64,000 nucleotides of DNA from assembly GCA_021531755.1 (NCBI GenBank), contig JADYUK010000001.1:310001-374000 (forward strand). Reading direction: 5' to 3'. The DNA comes from Hoylesella loescheii (GTDB taxonomy: Bacteria > Bacteroidota > Bacteroidia > Bacteroidales > Bacteroidaceae). Below, in pieces: positions 10,970-21,436 of this stretch. How positions within the stretch are numbered: position 1 is the stretch's first letter; every line of letters begins with the position of its first letter. The notes under the pieces are model-generated. The model was not told where the DNA came from. It was given only the letters and a program-made list of their open reading frames with translations, and did not search any database. The translations under genes and the position numbers were made by a program.

Positions 10970-13567
10970 TCAATTGTCGGTAATATCGTCTGTGAGGGTT
11001 ACAGGACACACCTTAAGGTCTTCCTGGCGTGAGCTGTTGCCATAATACAGCTCATACTCGCCCGGCACGACGCGCATTGTGTTTGTCTCGCTGTCGAAGA
11101 GCGTGAAGGCTTCCTCGTCAAGACTGACTGTGACACTTTTTGACTCCCCTGCCTTCAGCGGTACACGACAGAAAGCCTTCAGTGTCTTTAATGGGCCCTC
11201 GGTGTCCGACATGCGGCGCACATAGACCTGCAGTATCTCCGTCCCCTCTCTTCTTCCCGTGTTCTTTATTGTGGTCTGGAGCTGGAATGCCGCCCCTCCA
11301 GTTCTCTTCAATGTGGCATCTCCTATCTCAAATGTTGTATAGCTGAGTCCGTAGCCGAAGGGGAAGAGAGCGTCGTCGAAGTATCTGTATGTCCGCCCTC
11401 TCATAGAGTAGTTCTCGAAGTCGGGCAGCTGTTTGCTGTCGCGGTAGAAAGTCACCGGCAGTTTACCCTGCGGGTTGTATTCGCCATATAGGATATCGGC
11501 AACAGCCCGTCCGCCCTCCATGCCCGGATACCATGCCTGCACTATTGCCTCACAGCGCTCCGTTTCTGGACTGAGCGCTATGGCCGAGCCCGAGCAGTTG
11601 ACGAGGATGATGCGCTTGCCAGCTTCCCTCAGCCGTCTTATGAATTCGCGCTGCACACGAGGTAGCTCTATGTCCGTGCGGTCGCCACCCTTGAATCCGT
11701 CTATCGCTACAGGCATCTCCTCACCCTCGAGCTGTGATGACAGTCCTCCGACAAATATGACAGTCTCTATCCCCCTCAGCTTATCAATTGTCTGCTGATG
11801 GTCTATCGGTAGCTCCTCGCCGATGTTCAGCTTCATGTTAGCCCCCCATGTCTTGACGGTATGGTAAGCCAGTTCTATAGCATAACTTCTGCCACGCTCT
11901 ACATCAAGCTCGAAACGTAATGGCTGGTCACGCCAAGTGCTGTCTGATGATATGACCCGCCCGTCGACCTTCAGCGTGAATGCTCCTGTATACTGCATGC
12001 GGATAACAGCCCGCCCGCTTTTCTGAGGAGTGAATGTTGTCTCGTAGAGAGCGGAGAAGTCTTCCATCCTGACACCATTGGCAAATGTGTGCTGCCCGTT
12101 TGTTGTCACGTTTATTGGGTCTGTGTAGTATTCTGTCGCCGCAGGTTTCCCTTTCCGTGACGTGTTGTTCCAGAAAGTTCCTCTTATTCCCTTCTTTCCG
12201 CTTGCTGCACATTGTGTGAGGAAACTGTTCACGACACATTCCTCTGTCAGGTCGCAACCCTTCAGGTATACCACATTCCTCTTCCCCGCCTTTCCTCTCA
12301 GACCGTCGACAATGGTGACGGTCGTGTTTGGTGTGCCGTTATAGTTGCCCCACATCATGGGCGTGTTATCGGCGTTGGGCCCTATTACAGCTATCTTCTC
12401 CCCTTTTGAGAGAGGCAGGATATTGTTCCTGTTCTGAAGCAGCACTATGCTCTGGCGCGCCATATCGAGCGACAGCTGTCTGTGTTCCTTTGAGCTGAGC
12501 ACAGAGACAGGGATTCTTGACCATTCACAAGCATCGTGGTCGTCCATCTCTCCAAGCTCAAACCTCGCCTCAAGCAGCCTGACGACATGCCGGTCAATCT
12601 CCTCCTCTGTTATAAGTCCGGCTCTGACAGCCTCAGGGAGTCTCTCGTATGCGTATCCGTATCCACACTCCACGTCGGTGCCTGCCGTCACGCCCTTGGC
12701 CGCCGCATGCCTCTGTGTTGACGATGTCTTGTGGCTTGTCCAGAAATCGGCTATCGCCCCACAGTCGCTCACGACAAGATACTTGAACCCCCATTCATCA
12801 CGCAGTATCTGTTGCAGCAGCCTTGTGCTTCCGCAACACGGCTCGTCGTCCCATCTCTGGTATGCGCACATGACCTCCCTGACCTTCGCCTTCTCGACGA
12901 GGTCCTTGAAGGCGGGCAGATAAGTCTCATGCAGGTCACGGGGTGATACATCGTTTATGTTTGCCGTATGGCGGCTCCATTCCGGTCCGCTATGTATGGC
13001 ATAGTGTTTCGCGCATGCCAGCAGTTTCCTGTATCTCGATGTCTCTGGTCCCTGCAGACCCCTCACCGCAGCCTGTCCCATGACTGATGTCAGGAATGGG
13101 TCCTCGCCGTATGTCTCCTGTCCGCGTCCCCACCGTGGGTCACGGAATATGTTCACATTCGGCGTCCATACCGACAGGCAGTGGAACCGTGTCGGCTCCA
13201 TGCCCTCCTCGTGCTGCATGTTCCATTTTGCCCGTGTCTCGTCGCTCGTCGCTGTGAAGACCCTCTCCACTAACGGCACATTGAACGACGCCGCCATCCC
13301 TATCGGCTCAGGGAATACGGTGACGTTTGTCTGGTTGGCAAGGCCGTGGAGCGCCTCGCTCCACCAGCTGAATCCCCTTATCCCAAGACGGGGGATGGCA
13401 GGCGACTCGTCGCACATGAGCGATGCCTTCTCCTCTATTGTGAGGCGCTGGGTGAGGTCGACAGCACGTTCATGAGGCGACAGGCTGTTGTCCTGATACG
13501 GCAGAACCTGGGACATCACGCTTGTGCTGCCCATCAGGATGATTGCTTGGATGATTCTCTTGATCAT
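10970..13567 (-). CDS. GH3 beta-glycosidase (probable beta-xylosidase) with PA14 domain
   Basis: An 865-residue secreted GH3 enzyme with a signal peptide (residues 1-20, ending MSQ). The N-terminal TIM barrel carries the catalytic nucleophile Asp268 in the signature VVSDCGAI, and the substrate-pocket motif KHYA (about 187-190) is present. A PA14-type beta-barrel (about 425-570) is inserted in the alpha/beta sandwich domain, and a fibronectin-III-like domain closes the protein (PLKTLKAFCRVPLKAGE). The domain order matches Bacteroidota beta-xylosidases and beta-glucosidases. With GH43 and GH8 modules downstream, beta-xylosidase is the likelier activity, by context only. It has a predicted promoter about 280 nt upstream and is transcribed toward the GH43 genes. 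Confidence 0.85.
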   Translation of the reverse strand: MIKRIIQAIILMGSTSVMSQVLPYQDNSLSPHERAVDLTQRLTIEEKASLMCDESPAIPRLGIRGFSWWSEALHGLANQTNVTVFPEPIGMAASFNVPLVERVFTATSDETRAKWNMQHEEGMEPTRFHCLSVWTPNVNIFRDPRWGRGQETYGEDPFLTSVMGQAAVRGLQGPETSRYRKLLACAKHYAIHSGPEWSRHTANINDVSPRDLHETYLPAFKDLVEKAKVREVMCAYQRWDDEPCCGSTRLLQQILRDEWGFKYLVVSDCGAIADFWTSHKTSSTQRHAAAKGVTAGTDVECGYGYAYERLPEAVRAGLITEEEIDRHVVRLLEARFELGEMDDHDACEWSRIPVSVLSSKEHRQLSLDMARQSIVLLQNRNNILPLSKGEKIAVIGPNADNTPMMWGNYNGTPNTTVTIVDGLRGKAGKRNVVYLKGCDLTEECVVNSFLTQCAASGKKGIRGTFWNNTSRKGKPAATEYYTDPINVTTNGQHTFANGVRMEDFSALYETTFTPQKSGRAVIRMQYTGAFTLKVDGRVISSDSTWRDQPLRFELDVERGRSYAIELAYHTVKTWGANMKLNIGEELPIDHQQTIDKLRGIETVIFVGGLSSQLEGEEMPVAIDGFKGGDRTDIELPRVQREFIRRLREAGKRIILVNCSGSAIALSPETERCEAIVQAWYPGMEGGRAVADILYGEYNPQGKLPVTFYRDSKQLPDFENYSMRGRTYRYFDDALFPFGYGLSYTTFEIGDATLKRTGGAAFQLQTTIKNTGRREGTEILQVYVRRMSDTEGPLKTLKAFCRVPLKAGESKSVTVSLDEEAFTLFDSETNTMRVVPGEYELYYGNSSRQEDLKVCPVTLTDDITDN

Positions 13568-14072
13568 GTTGGTTTCTTTTTATTTAGGTTAGTCAGGTTT
13601 ATCGTGTGGTCCGGTTATTGGCATTGCTTCTTCTTCTTTTCCCAGCTCTGACAACGTCTTCCGTGCGTCGGGGAGGGCGGCAGAACGTCATTTCCCCCAC
13701 TGCGGTATATGCCATTGCAGGCTCTTTCGTGTCAGACATTTCTGGGAGGATGGTTTCTCTGTCCATTATGGGCGGTGAGGGGGCATCTGCTCTCCGGTCT
13801 CCCGTCTTTCTTCGCTTTGTATGGTATAGATATTCAGGTCTCGTTGCAAAGATAATGGTTTTCTGCTTAAAACAGAAACATTTACATGAAAAATACATTC
13901 CTCGCCGATATTTTTTTCATGATACATGTAGCCTCCACTATTATATCTATGGTGTGCGTCTGGCAGAAAATGAAATAACCCCGAAAGTGTTTTGCTTCCT
14001 ACTTCCGGAGTTTATTTCAAAGTAAATGGCACACCATCCCTCTTAATGTTGTTACCGTGATTATTTACCTCC
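13568..14072 (-). promoter_or_regulatory. Intergenic region with predicted GH3 promoter
   Basis: No gene is supported in this 505-nt gap. On the minus strand, TATCTTTG (13847-13854) matches the TAnnTTTG -7 box; the -33 position is only near-consensus (TTTC). It implies a long leader of about 270 nt before the GH3 start. An antisense reading frame across the gap begins with a hydrophobic stretch but has no other support. Confidence 0.45.
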
Positions 14073-17000
14073 CTACATAGAGTACTGTCCCCCGACAGCC
14101 GAGAACTCAGGGGCATAGGCGCAACTTACGGTCGCTGTGCCGCTGTGGTGTTGTCCCTCACGGTCTATGGTGTATTCTGTCTCTAGGGTGTGTGTGCCCT
14201 TCGGCAGCTTGTCGAGATAGAAGACTGTCTGGCTGTCACCCGTAGTGCGGTAATAGCCTGTGAGGGAACCGTATGCTGTCCCGGAGGAGTGGGCACGACA
14301 GTATCCGGATGTCTGCACGACAGGACTCAGCGAAGCTGCCCGAGAATCACGCACGACGACAAAATCACAATCCCTGTCTGCCACAATGGTAAGGCGGACA
14401 ATAACCCTCGTGCCTAATGGCAGGCGGCGTGTGGCGGACGAGGAGAGGGGAGCACCGCCAGAGGGGAGTATTATCTCACGCCTTATATGGAGGCCGCTGC
14501 CATCGCCATGTGACACGAACAAGGAGAGGGGGAGGTGCTGGCTGACGCTGACTGCGAGCCATGAGACACCCTTGCCAGTGCGCTCTATGAGGAGACGGCC
14601 GTCGGGGTGCGGACTGGAGAGCGTCGCTGACTGCAACCGTCCCGGAGCGCGCCAGCCCGGGAGGGTGCCGAGGGTGTCGGGAGCGGCGGGAGCGGCGGGC
14701 TGCAGATGGGGCGCATTGGCTATCAGAGTGTCCTCTCTCTGCCTGTCCTTATATACCACAGTCAGCGTAGGCTGGAGTGACGCCTGTGAGGCAGAGGCGG
14801 ACGTGTCGCCGGCAGTGGAGAGGAACGCATATATTGCGTCTGCCGTATCGAGCGATGTGTCCCACTGCTGCGCCCTGCGCTCATGGAGAAGCCATTGTCT
14901 CATCTCGTCAATGAGGTGTAGGCTGTCGGGCATGACATGGCTCATGGCCTCTATGGCCGCCACGACGGTGGGTATGCGGTAGGCGCGCCACGAGTATGGG
15001 GCGCGGGGAGACTCGAACCACCGCCCGGCTTCGGCAGTGGACACGCTGTACTCCATCAGGGAGGCGAGATGGCGGCGCGCCGCTTTCTTGTGGCCGTTGA
15101 GGTTGAGGATGACAGCGGTCGTCGCTTTCGTATAGAGAGATGTCGTGGACGAGGGAGGGAGCAGGAGGTCTACTACATAATCTGCCTCACGGCGCTCACG
15201 GGAGGAGAGCTCCGCAGGATAGAGCGATAGGGTGTAGAGGATATCTGTCAATGTCTCTGAGGGGTAGAGGGCGGCACGTGGATTGCGGCGCTTGTAGTCA
15301 CGCATGCGCTCTGTCTCTTTCACGAGATAAGACATAAGGTACGGGACTGACCTATGGAGCATACTGTCTGTCAGGGCGGTTTGGCATCCTCGGTGGTGGA
15401 GACGCGCTAGAAGGCGTGATATGGCTACTGTCGTGTAGAGCGAGCCTTCCATGCCTTGCCACCAGGGCCATGAACCGTCGGCATGCTGCATGGACAGGAG
15501 CCGATGGTCGAGGGACAGGGTGTCGGGGACGGAGAGAAGGCGCGATATGTAGAGCGATGTGGCCATGGAGATGGCATCGGACGAGGAGGACGGTGACAGC
15601 GGGGAGGACGGTATCGCTGAGCTTATGAGACGTGCCGCGTCGGCCGTAGTCTCAACAGTCAGCTGGCCATGTGTGCCCGAGGGGGAGACAATGGATGACA
15701 GCGGACACTCATAATGGCCTTCTGAATGGAGGGTGAGGGCTATGGTGCGGCGGATGACCTCCGTATCGGGCAGGATAGGGATAGAATGGCGTTCCCCGTC
15801 AGAGAATCCCTCTGCCGTGCGTGAGACAATGCTGATGACCAGGCTGCTGTCTGATGTCACCTCAGGAAGATCGAAGCGTACAGAAGACGACGAGCTGGAG
15901 GGGATATCGTGATGAATCTTCTTCTGCCAGAACGGGGCGGCGGATGTGTGGCTGGAGAGCTGCACGACTGTCTCCACACTCTGCTCGCGGTTGGTGGCGT
16001 TATGGACAGAGACAGAGAGCACGGGGCGGTCTTTCTCGCGGACAAAACGCGGGACATTAGGACGGACGATAAGGTCTTTCGTTGATACTATCGTCGTGTC
16101 GATAATGGCATGGCGCATGGAACTGTCGTGGACGAAACCGAGCAGACGCCACGATGTCATGGTCTCTGGCATACGGAACGAGATATGGAAAGCCCTGTCC
16201 TTATCTGCCGTGACAGAGGGAAAGAAGAATCCTGCCTCGCCTAACGATGTGCGCAATAGCTGGCTCAAATCGTCCATACGGTCTGAGTCCATGGCGGATT
16301 CGGCATAATATGATGCGCCAGAGCCATCAAACCTGTCAGATGTCTCTTCCGTGCCCATGACGGCTGCCTCTGTCATGACAGCATCAGCGGCAGCCATCTT
16401 AGCTTCTGATACGAACCTCTTGACGCGTGGCATGGCGGCAGAGACTTGGCCGACGGCGTTTCTCCTCATCATTCCGGCAGCCGACAGGTAACGGGTATAT
16501 CCGGGAGAGACAAGGGCATTGAACGATGAGAGGGAAAGATTATAGGCTGACGGTATCCCTCTCCAGGTGCCATATAGCGTGGCATGGACCGGGCCGTTAT
16601 ACATACTGCGCCATGGGGCATGGACATGATGGCAGGGCAGGGCAGGGGAGAATGTCCATGAATGGGGCGTAATGGCATCGAGGCTCTTGTCATAGAGAGT
16701 GGCGGAGAGTGAGGCAGGAAAGCTGACGCTGTCAGATGAAGGCAGGGTGAGTGTCCATGACTCCTCGCTGCCTGGACAGGTGAAGTCGCGGAAGACGGAC
16801 CATGTGGGACTGAGAGACATGTCAGGACGCGGCTTCTGGATGGTTGCTGAGAATGAGTGTGTCACATGACGCTCAATCCATACACATGATATCGTCAGCC
16901 CGTCACCATATTCCGGACGATAACTGAAGCGCTTCATGTGAAGCGTGTCGAGACGTAATGCCGAGTTCTCAACAGGATGCCCGTCAGCATAAACCGTGTA

Positions 17001-19400
17001 GTAGACATAAGCGTCAGACTCAGGGGAGGATGTGTTGTCGCGCCTTAGGGTGAGAACAATGTCACCTTGCTGTGGGAATGTGTATGATGAGAGCTCAAAA
17101 TCATTCAGGGGGGTATCACGTCTGGCAATGCCATGCGGAACGGGCTTGACAGCAGACCCAGACTCGTGGCAGCATCTAAAGCTCAGGACAGATGATTGTG
17201 TCTCGCCGTTGTTGTCTGTGACGCTGACACGCACCGTGAAGACATACGGGACAGCGCTCCCCTCTGGCAGTGACAGCTGCAGGGGTATGCTTACTGTGCC
17301 ATCAGGGCCTGTAGTCGTGGCGGCATCAGCGGCTATCACCTTCTTGCCTTTCCCGCCAAGCCATGGCATCCGCCAAAGTGGATGGCGTGATATGGTATAT
17401 CTCACCTTAGCGTCGCGTATGGGAGTGCCGCTATATGTCATGGCCTTGAATTCCACATCCATCTTACGGGCAGGTGACGTGATTCCTGCTGGCTTTGTAT
17501 CGGGGATATATATAATGTCTGAATACTGTTGGCGGTTGACAACGTCAACATGGAATGTCGGGCGCCGGTACTCCTCTATACTGAACGTAAGATTGTTGGC
17601 TACGGCTGAATCAGAGGAGAATGAAAGCCTTGAGAGCCCGGGCTTGGCATTCTCAGGAATGAGGAAGCGGAACGGGGCGTTGCCGCAGCTGTCAGTATGA
17701 ATGGTGTCTGAGCACAGCTCCTTGTCGTCAGCGTCGTATAAGACAACTCTGATGGCCTTCCCCTGTAATGTATGAATATTGTTCTCGTCGGCAGCATTAT
17801 ATGCCACGACCACTCCTTCTGCTTCCTGCCCGGGACGGTAGATGGCCCGTGAGGCGAAAGCGGACAGGATATCGGATTGATGACGACGGGTCGAGGCGGA
17901 GAAGTATGGACGGAAGTATGATTTGCGGAATGCCTTGTCTGACGATGTGCAGACGTAATATGTCTCAGCGTCTGGTATAGAGTCAACCACGGCTTCTCCT
18001 CTTCTGTCTGTCGTTATTCTCATGACCTCATCATAGTCTTTCCCTCCCTGTCTCCTCTTCATGAATACCACCACGGCGCCAGGAACAGGACGGCCGTCAG
18101 AGGCAGAGACACTCAGAAGGCGAAGCTTGTCGCGCGATAAGGGCAGAGAGAGCAAGGCAAGGTCTGAATGGTAGTAGATGCTATGCGTCAGCAGCTCATC
18201 CCCCTTCACGCTTACCAGATAAACACCGTAAGGGACACGGGGCATGGCGATGGTGTCTGAATGTGTCTGCCACCGTGGGACAGTGTATTTCCTCGTTATT
18301 GTCACTGGTTCATCTGGAAGGAGAAGTCTCTTTACCTCCTTCAGTCCCTTATCGTTGTAGACATTGAGGTCTGAGCGCCCGTCGGCATTTATCCGATGGA
18401 GAGTGATGGTGACATCAGTTATGTTGCGTATGTCCCTCAGGATAAGTCTGTCGGACATCTCTGCTGACAGCTGGGGCATAGTGATGCCTGCGATTCTGTT
18501 GTCAATCCATGATGTGTAGCGGATGGCTTTATGCTGTTGGCAGAGTGGCACGTAACGCTCTTTTGCCTCACATAGATACAGATAGCGTGTTGCCTCAGAG
18601 ATATCATCGTCCCTAAGCATCAGGTCATAGTATGCCTCGGCAAGGAACGATGACTCAGGGATGCTGGCATACTCGTCCATGGCGGTCCTGAGGATATCAC
18701 GATTTAGGCTCATGGCGTTGTCCTCCTGCTCACCGCCACCTCTCACAGCCTGCAGATATGCCTCTATGCATGCAGCTGACATGTTGCCTGCCTGCCTGTA
18801 GAATGATTCAAGTCTCCTGTACAGACCCAACTCATGGCCCAAGAGAGAGAGCATGTCATTGGCGTACAGCCTGTCGTCAGCGCCTGCGTCAATGATACGC
18901 TTATATGGGTTGTAGACTGTCTCTGACAGTAGCTTGGCGGTGGACATGACACATGAGTCGGCGGAGGGCGGTGGGGTGATGCTGTGTCTCTCCACATTCT
19001 CACAGAGTCTCCTCTTCAGTTCTTCCGCTTCCCGCTCATCCATGCTGCTCATCCATTTCTCTAAAATAGTAAGGTAGACGCATGCCGTTATGGCCGCTTG
19101 TTTGTCTACGGCGCGCTTCTCCCACATCTGGGCTGCCTGCAGATGTAGCTTCGTCAGAGCCGGTGGCACAGAATCAGCTGATATGGACCCCATGACCCTG
19201 ACCTTGGAGAATTCTGCTCCGAGCAAATCTCCATAGGCATGGCGTCTTGATGCGAGGCGGCTGATATCTTCAAGCACACGTACAGACTGTCGTGGCATAT
19301 CGTTGTCCTGACACTTCTCAAAGCTTTTCCATAAAGCGTCAATATCTGTCGCACCGACGCTGAGGGAGAAGAATAACAGTAAATAGACTATATTACGCAT
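14073..19400 (-). CDS. Alpha-2-macroglobulin-like protein lacking the thioester motif
   Basis: A 1775-residue exported protein with an N-terminal signal peptide (residues 1-17) and no lipobox cysteine. The first 400 residues are helical. MG/MG2-type beta-sandwich domains follow: LLSVSASDGRPVPGAVVVF and the diagnostic ASRAIYRPGQEAEGVV near residue 515. A central A2M domain (about 1060-1200; RFVREKDRPVLSVSV) precedes a helical thioester-type domain. At the place where trapping homologues have CxEQ (about residue 1270) this protein has a serine-rich SSSSDAISMAT, so no covalent trap is expected. Homologues in Bacteroidota are mostly of unknown role; a periplasmic protease-inhibitor or envelope function is inferred. 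The C-terminal half is unusually GC-rich compared with neighbouring genes. Confidence 0.8.
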   Translation of the reverse strand: MRNIVYLLLFFSLSVGATDIDALWKSFEKCQDNDMPRQSVRVLEDISRLASRRHAYGDLLGAEFSKVRVMGSISADSVPPALTKLHLQAAQMWEKRAVDKQAAITACVYLTILEKWMSSMDEREAEELKRRLCENVERHSITPPPSADSCVMSTAKLLSETVYNPYKRIIDAGADDRLYANDMLSLLGHELGLYRRLESFYRQAGNMSAACIEAYLQAVRGGGEQEDNAMSLNRDILRTAMDEYASIPESSFLAEAYYDLMLRDDDISEATRYLYLCEAKERYVPLCQQHKAIRYTSWIDNRIAGITMPQLSAEMSDRLILRDIRNITDVTITLHRINADGRSDLNVYNDKGLKEVKRLLLPDEPVTITRKYTVPRWQTHSDTIAMPRVPYGVYLVSVKGDELLTHSIYYHSDLALLSLPLSRDKLRLLSVSASDGRPVPGAVVVFMKRRQGGKDYDEVMRITTDRRGEAVVDSIPDAETYYVCTSSDKAFRKSYFRPYFSASTRRHQSDILSAFASRAIYRPGQEAEGVVVAYNAADENNIHTLQGKAIRVVLYDADDKELCSDTIHTDSCGNAPFRFLIPENAKPGLSRLSFSSDSAVANNLTFSIEEYRRPTFHVDVVNRQQYSDIIYIPDTKPAGITSPARKMDVEFKAMTYSGTPIRDAKVRYTISRHPLWRMPWLGGKGKKVIAADAATTTGPDGTVSIPLQLSLPEGSAVPYVFTVRVSVTDNNGETQSSVLSFRCCHESGSAVKPVPHGIARRDTPLNDFELSSYTFPQQGDIVLTLRRDNTSSPESDAYVYYTVYADGHPVENSALRLDTLHMKRFSYRPEYGDGLTISCVWIERHVTHSFSATIQKPRPDMSLSPTWSVFRDFTCPGSEESWTLTLPSSDSVSFPASLSATLYDKSLDAITPHSWTFSPALPCHHVHAPWRSMYNGPVHATLYGTWRGIPSAYNLSLSSFNALVSPGYTRYLSAAGMMRRNAVGQVSAAMPRVKRFVSEAKMAAADAVMTEAAVMGTEETSDRFDGSGASYYAESAMDSDRMDDLSQLLRTSLGEAGFFFPSVTADKDRAFHISFRMPETMTSWRLLGFVHDSSMRHAIIDTTIVSTKDLIVRPNVPRFVREKDRPVLSVSVHNATNREQSVETVVQLSSHTSAAPFWQKKIHHDIPSSSSSSVRFDLPEVTSDSSLVISIVSRTAEGFSDGERHSIPILPDTEVIRRTIALTLHSEGHYECPLSSIVSPSGTHGQLTVETTADAARLISSAIPSSPLSPSSSSDAISMATSLYISRLLSVPDTLSLDHRLLSMQHADGSWPWWQGMEGSLYTTVAISRLLARLHHRGCQTALTDSMLHRSVPYLMSYLVKETERMRDYKRRNPRAALYPSETLTDILYTLSLYPAELSSRERREADYVVDLLLPPSSTTSLYTKATTAVILNLNGHKKAARRHLASLMEYSVSTAEAGRWFESPRAPYSWRAYRIPTVVAAIEAMSHVMPDSLHLIDEMRQWLLHERRAQQWDTSLDTADAIYAFLSTAGDTSASASQASLQPTLTVVYKDRQREDTLIANAPHLQPAAPAAPDTLGTLPGWRAPGRLQSATLSSPHPDGRLLIERTGKGVSWLAVSVSQHLPLSLFVSHGDGSGLHIRREIILPSGGAPLSSSATRRLPLGTRVIVRLTIVADRDCDFVVVRDSRAASLSPVVQTSGYCRAHSSGTAYGSLTGYYRTTGDSQTVFYLDKLPKGTHTLETEYTIDREGQHHSGTATVSCAYAPEFSAVGGQYSM

Positions 19401-19692
19401 AATGAAGCTGGAGCTTTCTTTTGTTTTGCAGAATTATTTCGTATTGTGAGGATTGGGGGAGGGTGGTTGGCTATAACTGATGAGCCGGCACCCTCCACAC
19501 ATGATATTACAACTCCAGAAAAGGTCTCCACCTCTCTGAAAGTCTTGTGTGTAGAGTGCCGGCTCAGTATTTATATTTCTAATTAGAATGGCGAGTTGAC
19601 GGGGCTAACGTGTTGGCAGGTTGATAGTCCAAGCCAAAAGACGACAGCATGAGTAATATCTTGTCAACTTATATACTCGTCAACCTGTCATC
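19401..19692. repeat. Intergenic region with two inverted repeats
   Basis: The gap between the M6 protease and the A2M-like gene holds no gene. A large inverted repeat has arms at 19481-19502 and 19545-19566 (outer TGAGCCGGCA / TGCCGGCTCA perfect, inner CTC.ACACA / TGTGT.GAG). A second has arms at 19615-19624 and 19680-19689 (GGCAGGTTGA / TCAACCTGTC, one G-T wobble as RNA) and begins 4 nt past the protease stop codon. They could be transcription ends or structured RNA. Confidence 0.7.
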
Positions 19693-21366
19693 TTATTTCC
19701 TTAGAATCTTCTTGCCGTTGCTTATGTATAATCCAGCAGGCAGCGCGTTGATATCATTGCCTGCATAGCGACCGTCGATAGTGAATACCCTGTTGTCACA
19801 ATCAGCGTTCTTGCCTGTCGTCACGGCCTCAATTCCCGTTGTCGTGTCTATCATCTTGAGCGACACGCTGCCGTTGCTGTTCGTCGTGATGTCTGTGAGC
19901 TTGTATGGCATAGTCGGCTTATACTCATTCCAGTGCTCCAGTATAGTGACATTTTCTGAACCAGGGAATGTGTTGCCCTGATAGTTCGCTATGATTTCCT
20001 TAATGGAGTAGTCCTGGTGGTATGAGCTGAGCAGAAGTCCGTTGGCCGGAACAATGGTCCAGCGTGGTTTGCCTTTGATGTTGTTAGGATTGTGATAGTT
20101 CGTGAATTCATTCTCGAGATAATGGATGTGTGTCACGAGCAGGCCATTGTTGAACATGCGTGCGTACCATCCTTTCCCTGTGCCCTTAGGGATATTCTCC
20201 AGTATATAGAACTCATCACCATTACTGTCTGCAGGGGCGGGGTTCTGCACCCTGTATGCCTTTCCACCTACGAATAGTGGAGATATGGTGTATTCTCCTG
20301 GAGTCATGGTCTCCATCTCGTCGGTCCATCCTAACCACTCTCTCTCCCAAGCCGAAAGAGGTGTGGGATAATAACCGTTGCCAGAATACTCTCCGGCATC
20401 CATCAGATCCCAGTATTCCATACTCTGGTTGTCATAGTTCTTGGCGTCGCCGAAATCATTTGTCGGATAAACATCCGGCATGCCGAGCGTGTGGCACATC
20501 TCATGACAGAAGACTCCGATGCCGTCAAGGCGCTCTGTGTCAGATTTTCCTCCATAAAGCTCATTGCTCAGTCCGTAACGGAAGAATTTCATGCCGTCAT
20601 ACGACGGCATGCTTGATGTCTGGCCAGACTTAGGCCATATGAGGTTGTCTATGCCCGATGAGCCTTCGCTGTATCCTGCATATATGACATACACCAGGTC
20701 AACATAACCGTCGCTGTTGCTGTCATACTTCGAGAAATCTGTCCCGGCATTGTATGCTGCCTGACATGCTTCCTTCAAAAGTTCAGTGTCGTATCTGTCA
20801 GAGCTTCCGGAATTCTGACCGTAGTATGTCGAGGCATTCTTTGCCTTGAATGGGCCAACGACATCAAATTGTGGACGGAACTTTCCGCCGCTGCAATCAT
20901 AAAAATACTGTGCTACAGAGCCGTAACATGTATATGAGGCATAGCTCGTGTCATACTCGGTGCTGTTCAGCCATTTGTCAAAGTCGGCATTCGAATATTT
21001 GAAGTTACGGTCAGTAAAATCCATCATCACAACAAGCACACGTGGGGTGCCAGTATGGGGGAATGGCATCGTATTAGCAGGAAATGTGTGAGCTGCCTTG
21101 CGCCGTACATCGGCTGCTGTGCTCTCCTCACGTAGAGAAGCCATCTCCGCAGCTGTAGCTATACGGTATGTGTTGTTCTCTGTCTTTATGACCACTTCAC
21201 CCCTTGTTGTTGCCAAATAGTGGAAATGCTCGTCGCCACGTAGTGCCACAAGGACAGTGCGGCCGTCCTCAAGCGTCACTGTCATACGGCGGGGATTGGC
21301 CTTTGCGGCGTATGTAATGGTAGCAACACCAAGCAGAAGCATGAGTGTAAGTAAAAACTTCTTCAT
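19693..21366 (-). CDS. Secreted M6-family metalloprotease
   Basis: A 557-residue zinc protease of the M6 (immune inhibitor A-like) type. The start at 21366 (MKKFLLTLML) is preferred over one three codons upstream because the signal peptide begins there (cleavage near TYA-AKA). A propeptide-like segment (about 25-100) precedes the catalytic domain, which carries the zinc motif HEMCHTLGMPD (288-298) and a calcium-loop-like DSNSDGYVD (215-223). The last 50 residues (VFTIDGRYAGNDINALPAGLYIS) look like a type-A C-terminal sorting domain of the type IX secretion system, so export to the surface or medium is expected. A well-formed divergent promoter lies upstream. Natural substrates are not predictable. 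Confidence 0.85.
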   Translation of the reverse strand: MKKFLLTLMLLLGVATITYAAKANPRRMTVTLEDGRTVLVALRGDEHFHYLATTRGEVVIKTENNTYRIATAAEMASLREESTAADVRRKAAHTFPANTMPFPHTGTPRVLVVMMDFTDRNFKYSNADFDKWLNSTEYDTSYASYTCYGSVAQYFYDCSGGKFRPQFDVVGPFKAKNASTYYGQNSGSSDRYDTELLKEACQAAYNAGTDFSKYDSNSDGYVDLVYVIYAGYSEGSSGIDNLIWPKSGQTSSMPSYDGMKFFRYGLSNELYGGKSDTERLDGIGVFCHEMCHTLGMPDVYPTNDFGDAKNYDNQSMEYWDLMDAGEYSGNGYYPTPLSAWEREWLGWTDEMETMTPGEYTISPLFVGGKAYRVQNPAPADSNGDEFYILENIPKGTGKGWYARMFNNGLLVTHIHYLENEFTNYHNPNNIKGKPRWTIVPANGLLLSSYHQDYSIKEIIANYQGNTFPGSENVTILEHWNEYKPTMPYKLTDITTNSNGSVSLKMIDTTTGIEAVTTGKNADCDNRVFTIDGRYAGNDINALPAGLYISNGKKILRK

Positions 21367-21436
21367 TTGTGTCAATATGCTTTATGTAAGTGATATATAA
21401 ATGATAATGTGTGTCATACAAACCATATGTATTCGG

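Noticed and set aside
13606..14025. Plus-strand open frame of 139 codons beginning with a hydrophobic stretch
   Set aside because: It lies antisense across the predicted GH3 promoter and leader, shows no conserved motif, and has arginine- and serine-rich low-confidence composition after the hydrophobic start.
14260..15337. Long plus-strand open frames antisense to the A2M-like gene
   Set aside because: They are antisense shadows in a GC-rich gene; the minus frame is continuous, has a signal peptide and matches a known domain architecture.
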